The notes beneath the pieces were generated by a model. It was given only the letters and a program-made list of their open reading frames with translations. It had not been told where the DNA came from and did not search any database. A DNA stretch of 6,223 nucleotides from Bacteroidaceae bacterium (GTDB lineage: Bacteria > Bacteroidota > Bacteroidia > Bacteroidales > Bacteroidaceae): positions 1 through 6,223 of the forward strand of contig CAAFRW010000239.1 of the NCBI GenBank assembly GCA_900765575.1, in the 5' to 3' direction. Both the position numbers and the translations under genes were made by a program. Positions 1 to 5,747 of this stretch are shown here, in pieces (position 1 is the stretch's first letter; every line of letters begins with the position of its first letter).

Positions 1-383
1 ACGGCCAAATGCGTACGGACGATAATTATGGAAGAGATATTCCTTACGAACCGAACAGTTATGGAGAATGGAAAGATAATCCGGCTCTGAAAGAACCCCC
101 TTTGGAAGTAGACGGACCGGTTTGGAACTATGATGAACGGGAGTATGATAATGATTATTATACTCAACCCGGTAAGCTTTGGAGAATTATGTCGGCCGAA
201 GACCAGCGGATAACTTGTGAGAATACGGCTCGTGCGATGGGGGATAGCGAAATCTTTATCAAACAGCGGCATGTTCGGAACTGTTATCAGGCCGACCCGT
301 CATATGGGAAGGGAGTGGCAGCGGCTCGTGGTATAAGTTGGGAGGAGGCGCTTTCTGCTAACGACCCGGCAAAGGACGAATAA
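1..383 (+). CDS. Catalase (haem, monofunctional), C-terminal fragment
   Basis: This is the last roughly 125 residues of a haem catalase, which breaks hydrogen peroxide down to water and oxygen in the cytoplasm. The reading frame is open from base 3 and the gene starts left of the window; the Met at base 9 is internal, because GQMR followed by TDDNYG matches the conserved catalase stretch (RDG-x-MR-x-DxNYG). Further family signatures are YEPNSYGEW, DDYYxQPGxLWR (here NDYYTQPGKLWR), ENTARAMGD and the near-terminal RHVRNCYQADPSYGKGVA, all from the C-terminal helical region. The catalytic His and Asn and the haem-ligand Tyr lie upstream and cannot be checked. The end shortly after the YGKGVA segment suggests a small-subunit catalase without the extra flavodoxin-like domain. 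The peptide ends DPAKDE and stops with TAA. Bacteroides catalases are variously named katA or katB; I give no symbol. Family assignment is secure. Confidence 0.95.
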   Translation, partial: GQMRTDDNYGRDIPYEPNSYGEWKDNPALKEPPLEVDGPVWNYDEREYDNDYYTQPGKLWRIMSAEDQRITCENTARAMGDSEIFIKQRHVRNCYQADPSYGKGVAAARGISWEEALSANDPAKDE

Positions 384-549
384 TGAGTCTTTTCAACAGA
401 TAGTTTATTTAAATTTCCTATAACTATAACAATCTCCTTATTTTTCTCTCAGTAAATAACAACGAGGAAAAATGAGGGGATTGTCTATTTCTAAAAGGGA
501 ATAAGCTTACAAAGTTGAGATAGCCTTATTGTTGGTTTTCATTATTAAA
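384..549. other. Gene-free stretch downstream of catalase
   Basis: This AT-rich 166-bp spacer follows the catalase stop. I see no ORF worth calling, no convincing intrinsic terminator and no RNA gene. The only pairing noticed is a weak 6-bp AATAAG/CTTATT match near 501-528, without a T-run. It ends where the inverted-repeat-bounded element begins. Confidence 0.5.
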
Positions 550-567
550 TATTGCTGTCCGGTAGAA
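550..567 (+). repeat. Left terminal inverted repeat of the MITE-like element
   Basis: TATTGCTGTCCGGTAGAA; pairs with 789-806 (16/18 identical after reverse complementing). Confidence 0.6.
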
Positions 568-625
568 AGGGATTAAAAGCATTTAAAAATACCGGATATA
601 CCACTTTTGAGATATAGGATACTTT

Positions 626-713
626 ATGCAGTTAGCTTCATAAGTCCCCAAAACTAACTTACTTGCCCTCCGAAGTTAACTTCATAGCTCAATGCAGTTA
701 ACTTCGTTAATGA
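626..713. repeat. Four-unit 22-bp array, GAAGTTAACTTC-type core
   Basis: Four units start at 626, 648, 670 and 692, each exactly 22 bp. The shared core is GTTAACTTC or a variant: GTTAGCTTC at 631-639, a degenerate ACTAACTTA at 653-661, GTTAACTTC at 675-683 and again at 697-705. Unit 3 has the full 12-bp palindrome GAAGTTAACTTC (672-683). Units 1 and 4 share the longer start ATGCAGTTA. Units 2 and 3 both start with CC and share TAACTT. The array sits inside the MITE-like interval between the catalase and the permease gene, which converge on it. The exact period of about two helical turns is what makes this more than scattered similar words. Function unknown; protein-binding sites on one DNA face or transcript hairpins are both possible. 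Confidence 0.6.
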
Positions 714-788
714 AAGAATGAATGCATACAATTGGGGAAGACTATATCGAGCTCACGTTATTTTATTAAAGTGAGGACTCTATAAAAG

Positions 789-806
789 TTTTATCGGACA
801 GCAATA
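789..806 (-). repeat. Right terminal inverted repeat of the MITE-like element
   Basis: Read on the minus strand this is TATTGCTGTCCGATAAAA, matching 550-567 at 16 of 18 positions. It lies immediately downstream of the permease stop codon. Confidence 0.6.
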
Positions 807-810
807 ATTT

Positions 811-1566
811 TTAAAGAAGCATAAGCAGTGTGGATAGTATGGTAACGACCGTAATGAATGTACGGTAATTCTTCTCCGGTAGTTTCTTTACAAACCAAAT
901 GCCTATGAATGCTCCCAATATCATGAAGGGGATGCAGCAGGCATCTATTAGTAGGGTGGTAGGAGTAATGTTGTGCCATACTCCTACTTGCAAAGGTACT
1001 TTTAACAAGTTGATGACTAGGAAAAACCAGGCGTTCGTTCCTATAAAACTGTATTTGGGGAGTTGAAGTGATAGCAAATACACAGCCATAACCGGTCCGG
1101 CAGCGTTGCCTATCATGGTGGTAAAACCTCCGAGTAGGCCGAAGGCGGCGCTGACATACGGATTACTCACCCATAGCGTGCTGCTTTTTCTGTATTTCTG
1201 CCATATCATGACTCCGATAACCGTTAAAATGCTAAAAGCCATCAGGTATTTAAATTGGGATGTCGGAATAAGTTTGTCTACACCTATGGCAACAAAGAAG
1301 CCGATGATGGCCATGGGCAATACTTTGAAGATACAGCGCCATTCTGCTTGTCTGCGGTAGTAAGCTACGGCTATGATGTCCGAAAAACAGAGTAAGGGGA
1401 GTATAACCCCGGTGGATTCTTTGGCACCGAAAGCCAAAGCCGTAAAAGGTATGGCAAGAGTTGTCATCCCTTGTATGCCTGTTTTAGACATGCCGATAAG
1501 TATGGCGGCTACAAATATAATTACCCAGCCATATTCGGTCTGGAATAGGGAAGACATCTCTGCCAT
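811..1566 (-). CDS. TauE/SafE-family membrane permease (sulfite exporter TauE-like)
   Basis: This is a 251-residue integral inner-membrane protein with about eight hydrophobic segments (roughly 12-31, 34-47, 52-69, 79-97, 106-122, 136-165, 177-197, 203-226 and 233-251). The family's two-fold repeat is visible: IGMSKTGIQG (24-33) near the start of the first half and LLGGFTTMIGNAAGPVMAVY (144-163) in the second, the latter being the hallmark GG-x-x-x-x-x-G-x-x-x-GP motif. TauE/SafE proteins move small anions such as sulfite or sulfoacetate, or are tied to sulfur metabolism; the substrate here cannot be read from sequence. The length is typical for the family. The start at 1566 is preceded by AAAGAGC about 10 bases upstream; a second ATG at codon 4 is possible. 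It lies 16 bp downstream of the secreted-protein gene on the same strand and is probably cotranscribed with it. Confidence 0.85.
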   Translation of the reverse strand: MAEMSSLFQTEYGWVIIFVAAILIGMSKTGIQGMTTLAIPFTALAFGAKESTGVILPLLCFSDIIAVAYYRRQAEWRCIFKVLPMAIIGFFVAIGVDKLIPTSQFKYLMAFSILTVIGVMIWQKYRKSSTLWVSNPYVSAAFGLLGGFTTMIGNAAGPVMAVYLLSLQLPKYSFIGTNAWFFLVINLLKVPLQVGVWHNITPTTLLIDACCIPFMILGAFIGIWFVKKLPEKNYRTFITVVTILSTLLMLL

Positions 1567-1582
1567 ATAAATGCTCTTTTAT

Positions 1583-2125
1583 TTATTTCTTGCCGAAGGC
1601 CTGGTTGATAACGGCGTATGAATTGGCAAAAAGAATGCCTAATGTATCTTGGTTAAAAGCCATAGCATAACTTTGCGGCATGAGTTGTATATCTATGCCT
1701 GCTATTCCTAGGTCAATTTTCTTCAGATACTTTTTCTTGATATTGTAGTAAGTGAAGCGGCTGTGACTTTCGTATACAGCATCGAAATCAATGTCTACGG
1801 CATCCAGTTTGGACATTCCTCCGGAAACAGTTGTCAACTCTACTGTTTTTCCATTATTGAGGGTTAGTATCAGCTTTCCTCCTTGCGGAATCTGTACATC
1901 GTGACTGGAACCGATGGTTACGGCAAGCGAGTAAGTAACGCTTCCTTTGTAGTAAAAGCCTGCGAGAGCCACATGAACATCCATTTGTTCGGAAACTCCG
2001 GTATTAGTACCTGAACAAATAACAGTACGTACGCCGTTTGCATTGGTACGGTCGTACACAATCTCCTGTGCCATGGCGCTTAACGTAAGGGCCAACAAGG
2101 CTAATAAGCTGAATATCTTTTTCAT
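1583..2125 (-). CDS. Secreted hypothetical protein with signal peptide
   Basis: I do not recognise this 180-residue protein. Residues 1-19 are a clear Sec signal peptide: a Lys-Lys start, a leucine-rich core, and AMA before QE as a signal peptidase I site. There is no lipobox cysteine, so a periplasmic or exported soluble protein is likely. The mature part alternates short polar turns and hydrophobic strands (GKLILTLNNGKTVELTTV around 83-100, KIDLGIAGIDIQLM around 136-149), suggesting a mostly beta fold. One cysteine remains (C37). No catalytic motif stands out. The start at 2125 fits the signal peptide and the promoter-like site 25-54 bases upstream. It is first in a two-gene unit with the TauE-like permease 16 bp downstream, which hints at a shared envelope role, but the function is unknown. 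Confidence 0.85.
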   Translation of the reverse strand: MKKIFSLLALLALTLSAMAQEIVYDRTNANGVRTVICSGTNTGVSEQMDVHVALAGFYYKGSVTYSLAVTIGSSHDVQIPQGGKLILTLNNGKTVELTTVSGGMSKLDAVDIDFDAVYESHSRFTYYNIKKKYLKKIDLGIAGIDIQLMPQSYAMAFNQDTLGILFANSYAVINQAFGKK

Positions 2126-2149
2126 AATCTAATATAGAATAAATGGTTT

Positions 2150-2179
2150 GTAATCTATATAAAACAATATTTCTGCAAA
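2150..2179 (-). promoter_or_regulatory. Candidate promoter for the secreted protein and permease genes
   Basis: On the minus strand TTTG (2176-2179) is followed after 18 bp by TAGATTAC (2150-2157). The Bacteroides vegetative consensus is TTTG at -33 and TAnnTTTG at -7, about 19 bp apart; the -33 part is exact and the -7 part matches four of six fixed positions. Transcription would begin near 2144, giving a leader of about 20 bases before the ATG at 2125. Assigned by pattern only. Confidence 0.4.
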
Positions 2180-2305
2180 AATAGTTAACTTTTTCTTGAT
2201 TAATTGTTTTTCCTTTCGTTTTTGTGCGGTACAAACAACATAATTTAGCTTGCAGCATTTATGAGGTGAGTTAAAGGAAAAATCAAAAAAATGAGAAAAA
2301 CGGTA

Positions 2306-2400
2306 CTGACATCTGTCACACCGTCACAGCACCCTCTATTTGTTTAGTATTCAAACGCTTGCATCATGCTGCTCTCTTCCCGTCCTGTGACAGATGTCAG
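2306..2400. repeat. 15-bp perfect inverted repeat built from TGACA-N2-TGTCA palindromes
   Basis: CTGACATCTGTCACA (2306-2320) is the exact reverse complement of TGTGACAGATGTCAG (2386-2400), 65 bp apart. Each arm contains its own 12-bp palindrome: TGACATCTGTCA at 2307-2318 and TGACAGATGTCA at 2388-2399. A further CCGTCACA follows the left arm at 2321-2328. It lies about 130-220 bp upstream of the candidate promoter of the secreted-protein gene. It could be a pair of operator sites brought together by looping, a large hairpin if transcribed, or the ends of a tiny mobile repeat. No T-run supports a terminator. Confidence 0.6.
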
Positions 2401-2488
2401 GTGTCTGCCATTTCTGCAGGTTTCTTAAAGAGCTCTTTTTTCATCTTTCTATACGTTCTATAGAGTAAAGAATTATTCTATTATTCAA

Positions 2489-2582
2489 AAAGTGTTTCAT
2501 ACCTTGAAACAAAGTGTTTCAATAGTACAAAACAAAGTGTTTCAAAGCATGAAACAAAGTGTTTCTAACTATGAAACACTTT
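2489..2582. repeat. Four-unit 22/23-bp palindromic array, GTTTC-N7-GAAAC units
   Basis: AAAGTGTTTC occurs at 2489-2498, 2511-2520, 2534-2543 and 2556-2565 (steps of 22, 23 and 22), and inverted as GAAACACTTT at 2573-2582. Each unit is a dyad: GTTTC, a 7-8 bp spacer of differing sequence, then GAAAC (AAAAC in unit 2). Neighbouring dyads are joined by AAAGT. The whole array is also closed by a perfect 14-bp inverted repeat (2488-2501 with 2570-2583). The half-sites are conserved while the centres differ, as expected for repeated protein-binding sites or a row of small RNA hairpins. It lies immediately upstream of a plus-strand promoter-like site at 2586-2593. It is too small for a CRISPR array. 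Confidence 0.75.
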
Positions 2583-2593
2583 TCGTATACTTG
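2562..2593 (+). promoter_or_regulatory. Candidate plus-strand promoter at the end of the palindromic array
   Basis: TATACTTG (2586-2593) matches the Bacteroides -7 consensus TAnnTTTG except for one base. TTTC of the last array unit (2562-2565) lies 20 bp upstream, where TTTG is expected. Transcription would start near 2600 and run away from the array towards the small ORF at 2724 and then antisense to the 3' end of the kinase gene. If real, the array's last dyad overlaps the promoter. Assigned by pattern only. Confidence 0.3.
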
Positions 2594-3028
2594 CAAATGT
2601 GATGGTAATTTGTTTGTGTACAGTAGTTTATACGCTATTTGCGTTTTGCTTTAAGAAATTAAGCGCCGTAGAGTGTCTTCTTTATTCAAGAAACGAAAAA
2701 ATAATCTCCTGAATAAAATATAAATGTTTGGTTTTTTACAAATAGAGTGGCATGGTTTTTACTTGTTCTATTTCAGAGCACAAAAAAGTCAGGAAAAAGA
2801 GCTGTTATCCGCATAGAAGTAAATCTCTCCAACAAATAGCACGGACAATCGCCTCTCAGCGGGTATTGTTCCCGAAAATAGCAGGTAAATCTAAAGGGAC
2901 TGGATTCAGAACGGAAGTATCTAGAGTACCACATTGACGAAGGTACTTCACGTCTATTACCATCTATCCATCAGGATGTTACGGAATCTAATTTTGCTCT
3001 TGCGGCATTTAATGCAACTATGACGCCT
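2594..3028. other. Intergenic stretch with hairpins, no confident gene
   Basis: Between the palindromic array and the kinase stop codon I find no securely supported gene. Two potential hairpins are visible: GGACAATCGC (2843-2852) with GCG and ATTGTTCC (2859-2872, one bulge), and AGTACC (2925-2930) with GGTACT (2942-2947), the latter overlapping an alternative GAAGTA/TACTTC pairing (2914-2919 with 2944-2949). Neither is followed by a T-run on either strand. They could fold in the 3' untranslated end of the kinase mRNA (minus) or in a plus-strand transcript. Confidence 0.4.
2724..2816 (+). CDS. Possible 30-residue small ORF, unrecognised
   Basis: An ATG at 2724, preceded by an A/T-rich stretch (AAAATATAA) without a Shine-Dalgarno sequence, opens 30 codons ending at TAG. 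The peptide has an aromatic, hydrophobic first half (MFGFLQIEWHGFYLFYF) and a charged tail (RAQKSQEKELLSA), like some small membrane-associated peptides. It lies about 125 bases downstream of the candidate plus-strand promoter. An ORF this short can easily be chance, and nothing identifies a family. Confidence 0.2.
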   Translation: MFGFLQIEWHGFYLFYFRAQKSQEKELLSA

Positions 3029-4477
3029 CTATCTGATAGGGAACGAAATAATAAAGCAACTGCCTTGTCCGATGGAACTTTCTACAGTTAAGGTTCCGCC
3101 ATGCGCTTCCACGAAATCTTTTGAGATGGACAATCCCAGTCCGCTACCTTGCACCTTCGTTCCCGGAACACGGAAGTAGCGGTCGAATATGCTTTGGTGA
3201 TATCGGGGGTCGATACCTTTTCCGAAGTCTTTTACGTAGATTTCCACTTTTTGGTCTTTCTCACGTGCTCCGATAATCACCTGCCCGTTTTCGTAAGAGT
3301 AACGAATGGCATTACTCAACAAGTTGGTAATGACCCATGCTATCTTTTCACTGTCGACAAAGAGTTTGCTGATTTTTTCCGGATATTCCACCTCTATCTG
3401 TATATTAAACTTTTCGGCCTGAATACGGTTGGCTTTGATAGCATAATCGATAAGTTCGATAGGTTTGGTTATTTTAGGCATTAGTTGTAGTTTGCCGGTT
3501 TCCACTTGCGTCATGTTCAACAGTTCGCCGATAATGCTTAACAGTCGTTCGCTGTTCGATTTAATACTTTCCGATAACTCTTCCTGTTCTTTGTTCAGAT
3601 TACCTATCCGTTTGTCTTCGAGCAGTTGCAAACTCATTAAGATAGCTGATATCGGAGTCTTTAGCTCATGGGAGATGGTAGAGATAAAGGTGGTCTTGGC
3701 CGAATCGAGCTCTTTAAATTCGGTGATATTTTTGAGTAATATTACTGTGCCGATTTCTTTTGTCTCTTTTTCTCCGGTTTCTATGGAACGAATCGGAATA
3801 TACTGTGCTTGAAAATAGCTTTCTTTATTGTCCGCATAAATTTTTAAAGGTTCTTTCTTTTCCTCTTTATTTTCGGGAGTGACCAATTCACGAATCAGAC
3901 GGCGCAGTAAATCGTTTTTCAGAGAAAGTTCCGGTGCGGATTGTTTGATTACATTTTCCCGTTTCAGGTTCAATATATTCAGGGCTTCATCATTAATGAA
4001 CAGAATCTCCTTTTCATTATTCAGCCCGATGATAGGCTCGGTGATGCTGTTAACAATGCCTTCTATGTATTTTTTGCCCGATAAGATATCCGATAAAGTG
4101 CTGGCGCGATATTCCGTTAGTTTCTCTGCCATGCGGTTGAAACTTTCCGCCACTTCTTTGAACTCTTCGTTTTTCTCGAAATGGAGTCTCCTGTCGTAGT
4201 GGTGGTTAGCTATTTCAAGAATACCATTTTTAAGTTCGCCAATAGGCTTGTTGATAGAGCCTGGAAGTTTTAGCAATAACACTACACTGATGGCAATGCA
4301 TATTCCGCCGGCAATATAAATCCACCAAAGAGCCCGTTCAAGGCCGGATGCGGCGTAAGGGCTATCGGGCTCTGTAGCTGTCAAGGTTTCCAGATTTATA
4401 ACAGAGATAATAACTAGCAATACAATCATCGACACCAGCATGGCAATGCTTAACGTCAGTTTGGTTTTTATATTCAT
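3029..4477 (-). CDS. Membrane histidine kinase (HAMP-PAS), partner of split KdpD
   Basis: This is a complete 482-residue sensor histidine kinase. Two membrane helices (about 8-28 and 51-71) flank a short periplasmic loop of some 22 residues, too small for a typical ligand domain. A HAMP linker follows (about 70-123), then a PAS-like domain (about 132-255, EGIVNSITEPIIGLN onward). The HisKA helix carries the phospho-acceptor His270 in FISTISHELKTP. The ATPase domain has the N box (N385, N389 in NLLSNA), G1 box DFGKGI (417-422), F box FDRYF (431-435) and G2 box GSGLGLS (444-450); all key residues are present, so it should be active. It starts 19 bp after the kdpD stop, with AAAGAGA ahead of the ATG. 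In classical KdpD the kinase is fused to the sensor domain through the DUF4118 four-helix region; here that region is absent. It probably takes its potassium or turgor signal from the soluble KdpD. The cognate response regulator is not in the window. Confidence 0.9.
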   Translation of the reverse strand: MNIKTKLTLSIAMLVSMIVLLVIISVINLETLTATEPDSPYAASGLERALWWIYIAGGICIAISVVLLLKLPGSINKPIGELKNGILEIANHHYDRRLHFEKNEEFKEVAESFNRMAEKLTEYRASTLSDILSGKKYIEGIVNSITEPIIGLNNEKEILFINDEALNILNLKRENVIKQSAPELSLKNDLLRRLIRELVTPENKEEKKEPLKIYADNKESYFQAQYIPIRSIETGEKETKEIGTVILLKNITEFKELDSAKTTFISTISHELKTPISAILMSLQLLEDKRIGNLNKEQEELSESIKSNSERLLSIIGELLNMTQVETGKLQLMPKITKPIELIDYAIKANRIQAEKFNIQIEVEYPEKISKLFVDSEKIAWVITNLLSNAIRYSYENGQVIIGAREKDQKVEIYVKDFGKGIDPRYHQSIFDRYFRVPGTKVQGSGLGLSISKDFVEAHGGTLTVESSIGQGSCFIISFPIR

Positions 4478-4496
4478 AATGCGTCTCTTTATTTTA

Positions 4497-5621
4497 TTAG
4501 GCTAAAATAATCAAATCTATATTTGCTTTCGCTAAAGAGTGAATAAATTTTTTATATTGGAATAAGGAGCAGACAACAGAAAGAGTTTTCAAAGACGGTA
4601 TTCCGATGCATACGGTGGTTACCTGTCGCTCTTTGCATACCTTGAGAATCGCGTCGAGTATATAAGGCGAGTATTCCTGAATAACTTCACCTCCCAATTC
4701 GGTAGAGAGTTGAAAATTATTTAGCAAGTGCCGTTGGTCGGCCAAGGGAATACGGTTGGGACTTTCTTTCGGTGTTTGTACATATAGTGTGAAGAATTTG
4801 GCATTAAAGCGAGTGGCTAATCGGGCTGTTTTGCGGATGATGCGTCGGGGAGTCGCTTCGTTGGAACTGATGCAAGCCAGGAATTTCTCGTGACGGATAT
4901 GTGAAGTCTCTATCACTACTTCGTTTTCTACTTTTTTCTCCACCCTGAATGCCACTTCTTTTAAAGCCAGCTCGCGAAGTTGTAGAATATTCTCAGTTCG
5001 GAAGAAGTTATCGAGTGCTGTTTGTATCTTTTCCGGACGGTATATCTTTCCGGCTTTTAAGCGGTCGAGTAAATCTTCAGCCGTCAAATCAATGTTGACA
5101 ACTTCATCGGCCTCTTCCAGAATACTGTCCGGTACACGTTCCTTTACTTCAATACCCGAAATTTTTTCAACTTCTTCGTTGAGGCTTTCGATATGCTGTA
5201 TATTGATAGCCGAAATCACGCTGATGCCCGCATCCAGAATTTCCAGTACGTCTTGCCAGCGTTTTTTGTTTTTGCTTCCCTCTACGTTGGTGTGAGCCAG
5301 TTCGTCCACAATCACTACTTCCGGATGTTGTTGGATAATGGCGTCGGTATCCATTTCTTCCAACTCTTTTCCTTTATAGAAAATCTTTCTTCGGGGAATA
5401 GCAGGCAATCCTTCAGCCATTGCATCGGTTTCGGCGCGTCCGTGGGTTTCGATATACCCTATTTTTACATTCATGCCATTTTCGAGCAGACTGTGTGCCT
5501 CCTGCAGCATCCTGTACGATTTACCTACACCGGCTATCATGCCGATATATATTTTAAATTTTCCTCTTCTCGACTGCTTAATCAAGTCCAGAAAATGTTG
5601 TACGCTTTCTTCTCTGCCCAT
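4497..5621 (-). CDS. kdpD: KdpD, short form: sensor and Usp-like domains only
   Basis: This 374-residue soluble protein corresponds to the cytoplasmic N-terminal part of KdpD, the potassium/turgor sensor that controls the KdpFABC potassium pump. The KdpD domain (about 18-230) has a Walker A-type loop, GMIAGVGKS (27-35), a Walker B-like VVIVDELAHTN (102-112), and the family signatures RWQDVLEILDAGI (121-133) and INIQHIESLNEEV (139-151). Residues about 245-374 form a universal-stress-protein-like domain, starting FLACISSNEATPRRIIRKTA. No membrane segment, HisKA or ATPase domain follows: the gene ends with TAATAA where full-length KdpD (about 900 residues) would enter DUF4118. The kinase is the next gene, 19 bp on, so this looks like an evolved gene split and not a truncation. 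Free-standing short KdpD proteins are known in cyanobacteria. The start at 5621 follows AAGTAGAGAACC and gives a normal N-terminus. Confidence 0.93.
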   Translation of the reverse strand: MGREESVQHFLDLIKQSRRGKFKIYIGMIAGVGKSYRMLQEAHSLLENGMNVKIGYIETHGRAETDAMAEGLPAIPRRKIFYKGKELEEMDTDAIIQQHPEVVIVDELAHTNVEGSKNKKRWQDVLEILDAGISVISAINIQHIESLNEEVEKISGIEVKERVPDSILEEADEVVNIDLTAEDLLDRLKAGKIYRPEKIQTALDNFFRTENILQLRELALKEVAFRVEKKVENEVVIETSHIRHEKFLACISSNEATPRRIIRKTARLATRFNAKFFTLYVQTPKESPNRIPLADQRHLLNNFQLSTELGGEVIQEYSPYILDAILKVCKERQVTTVCIGIPSLKTLSVVCSLFQYKKFIHSLAKANIDLIILA

Positions 5622-5696
5622 GGTTCTCTACTTGGTTTATTTAATAGGTCTTTTTGATTTGTAGTGTGTTATAAAATAGCTGTTATTTTTATTTTA

Positions 5697-5728
5697 GCTC
5701 CGTAGACATAACAGTATATCTACGGAGC
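5697..5728 (-). terminator. Strong stem-loop between porin-like gene and kdpD
   Basis: GCTCCGTAGA (5697-5706) and TCTACGGAGC (5719-5728) form a perfect 10-bp stem with a 12-base loop, 19 bases after the stop of the outer-membrane protein gene and about 75 bases before kdpD. The position suits a terminator, but on the minus strand the stem is followed by an A-rich run, not a T-run, so it is not a classical intrinsic terminator. It may instead be a partial attenuator or an mRNA processing or stability element that sets different levels for the pump and the sensor genes. Confidence 0.45.
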
Positions 5729-5747
5729 AATTGATAATGAATGATTC

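Larger units (their letters stand above)
550..806. mobile_element. Putative MITE-like element with 18-bp terminal inverted repeats
   Basis: The left end (550-567) and the reverse complement of the right end (789-806) match at 16 of 18 positions; the outer twelve bases, TATTGCTGTCCG, are identical. The 257-bp interval has no ORF of note, so if mobile it must be moved by a transposase encoded elsewhere. The left end also carries a subterminal inverted copy of the core: TCCGGTA (558-564) pairs with TACCGGA (590-596). Near the right end an imperfect hairpin is possible (749-756 with 771-780). The right end stops 5 bp short of the permease stop codon. I recall similar ends on Bacteroides IS4-type insertion sequences, but cannot confirm this here. 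No clear target duplication was found: TTAAA occurs at 545-549 and 811-815 but is placed asymmetrically. The alternative is a pair of chance or regulatory inverted repeats. Confidence 0.5.

Noticed and set aside
545..815. TTAAA as target-site duplication of the MITE-like element
   Set aside because: The two copies lie at unequal distances from the repeat ends and TTAAA is very common in this AT-rich DNA.
791..979. 62-residue minus-strand ORF at the end of the permease gene
   Set aside because: Out-of-frame shadow of the permease gene, rich in His and Tyr from frame shift, with no start signal.
2004..2258. 84-residue minus-strand ORF overlapping the start of the secreted-protein gene
   Set aside because: It covers the promoter and signal-peptide region in another frame and its product has no protein-like pattern.
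2427..2441. AAAGAGCTCTTT followed by T residues as a plus-strand terminator
   Set aside because: The palindrome leaves only a 4-bp stem once a loop is allowed, and no gene ends upstream on that strand.
2445..2470. Imperfect hairpin CTTTCTATA / TATAGAgtAAAG
   Set aside because: AT-rich and bulged with no conserved partner sequence; common by chance in such AT-rich spacer.
2489..2582. CRISPR array
   Set aside because: The repeated block is only about 10 bp with 12-13 bp between blocks, the intervals are themselves partly palindromic half-sites, and no cas gene is present.
2752..2937. 61-residue plus-strand ORF
   Set aside because: No recognisable protein features, no start signals, and basic low-information composition; it looks like chance in an open spacer.
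2925..2947. Kinase gene terminator (AGTACC/GGTACT hairpin)
   Set aside because: The stem is only 6 bp, has no T-run on the minus strand, and competes with an overlapping GAAGTA/TACTTC pairing.
3149..5657. Several plus-strand ORFs of 63-154 residues opposite the kinase and kdpD genes
   Set aside because: They are antisense shadows of two well-supported genes; their translations show no domain or signal.
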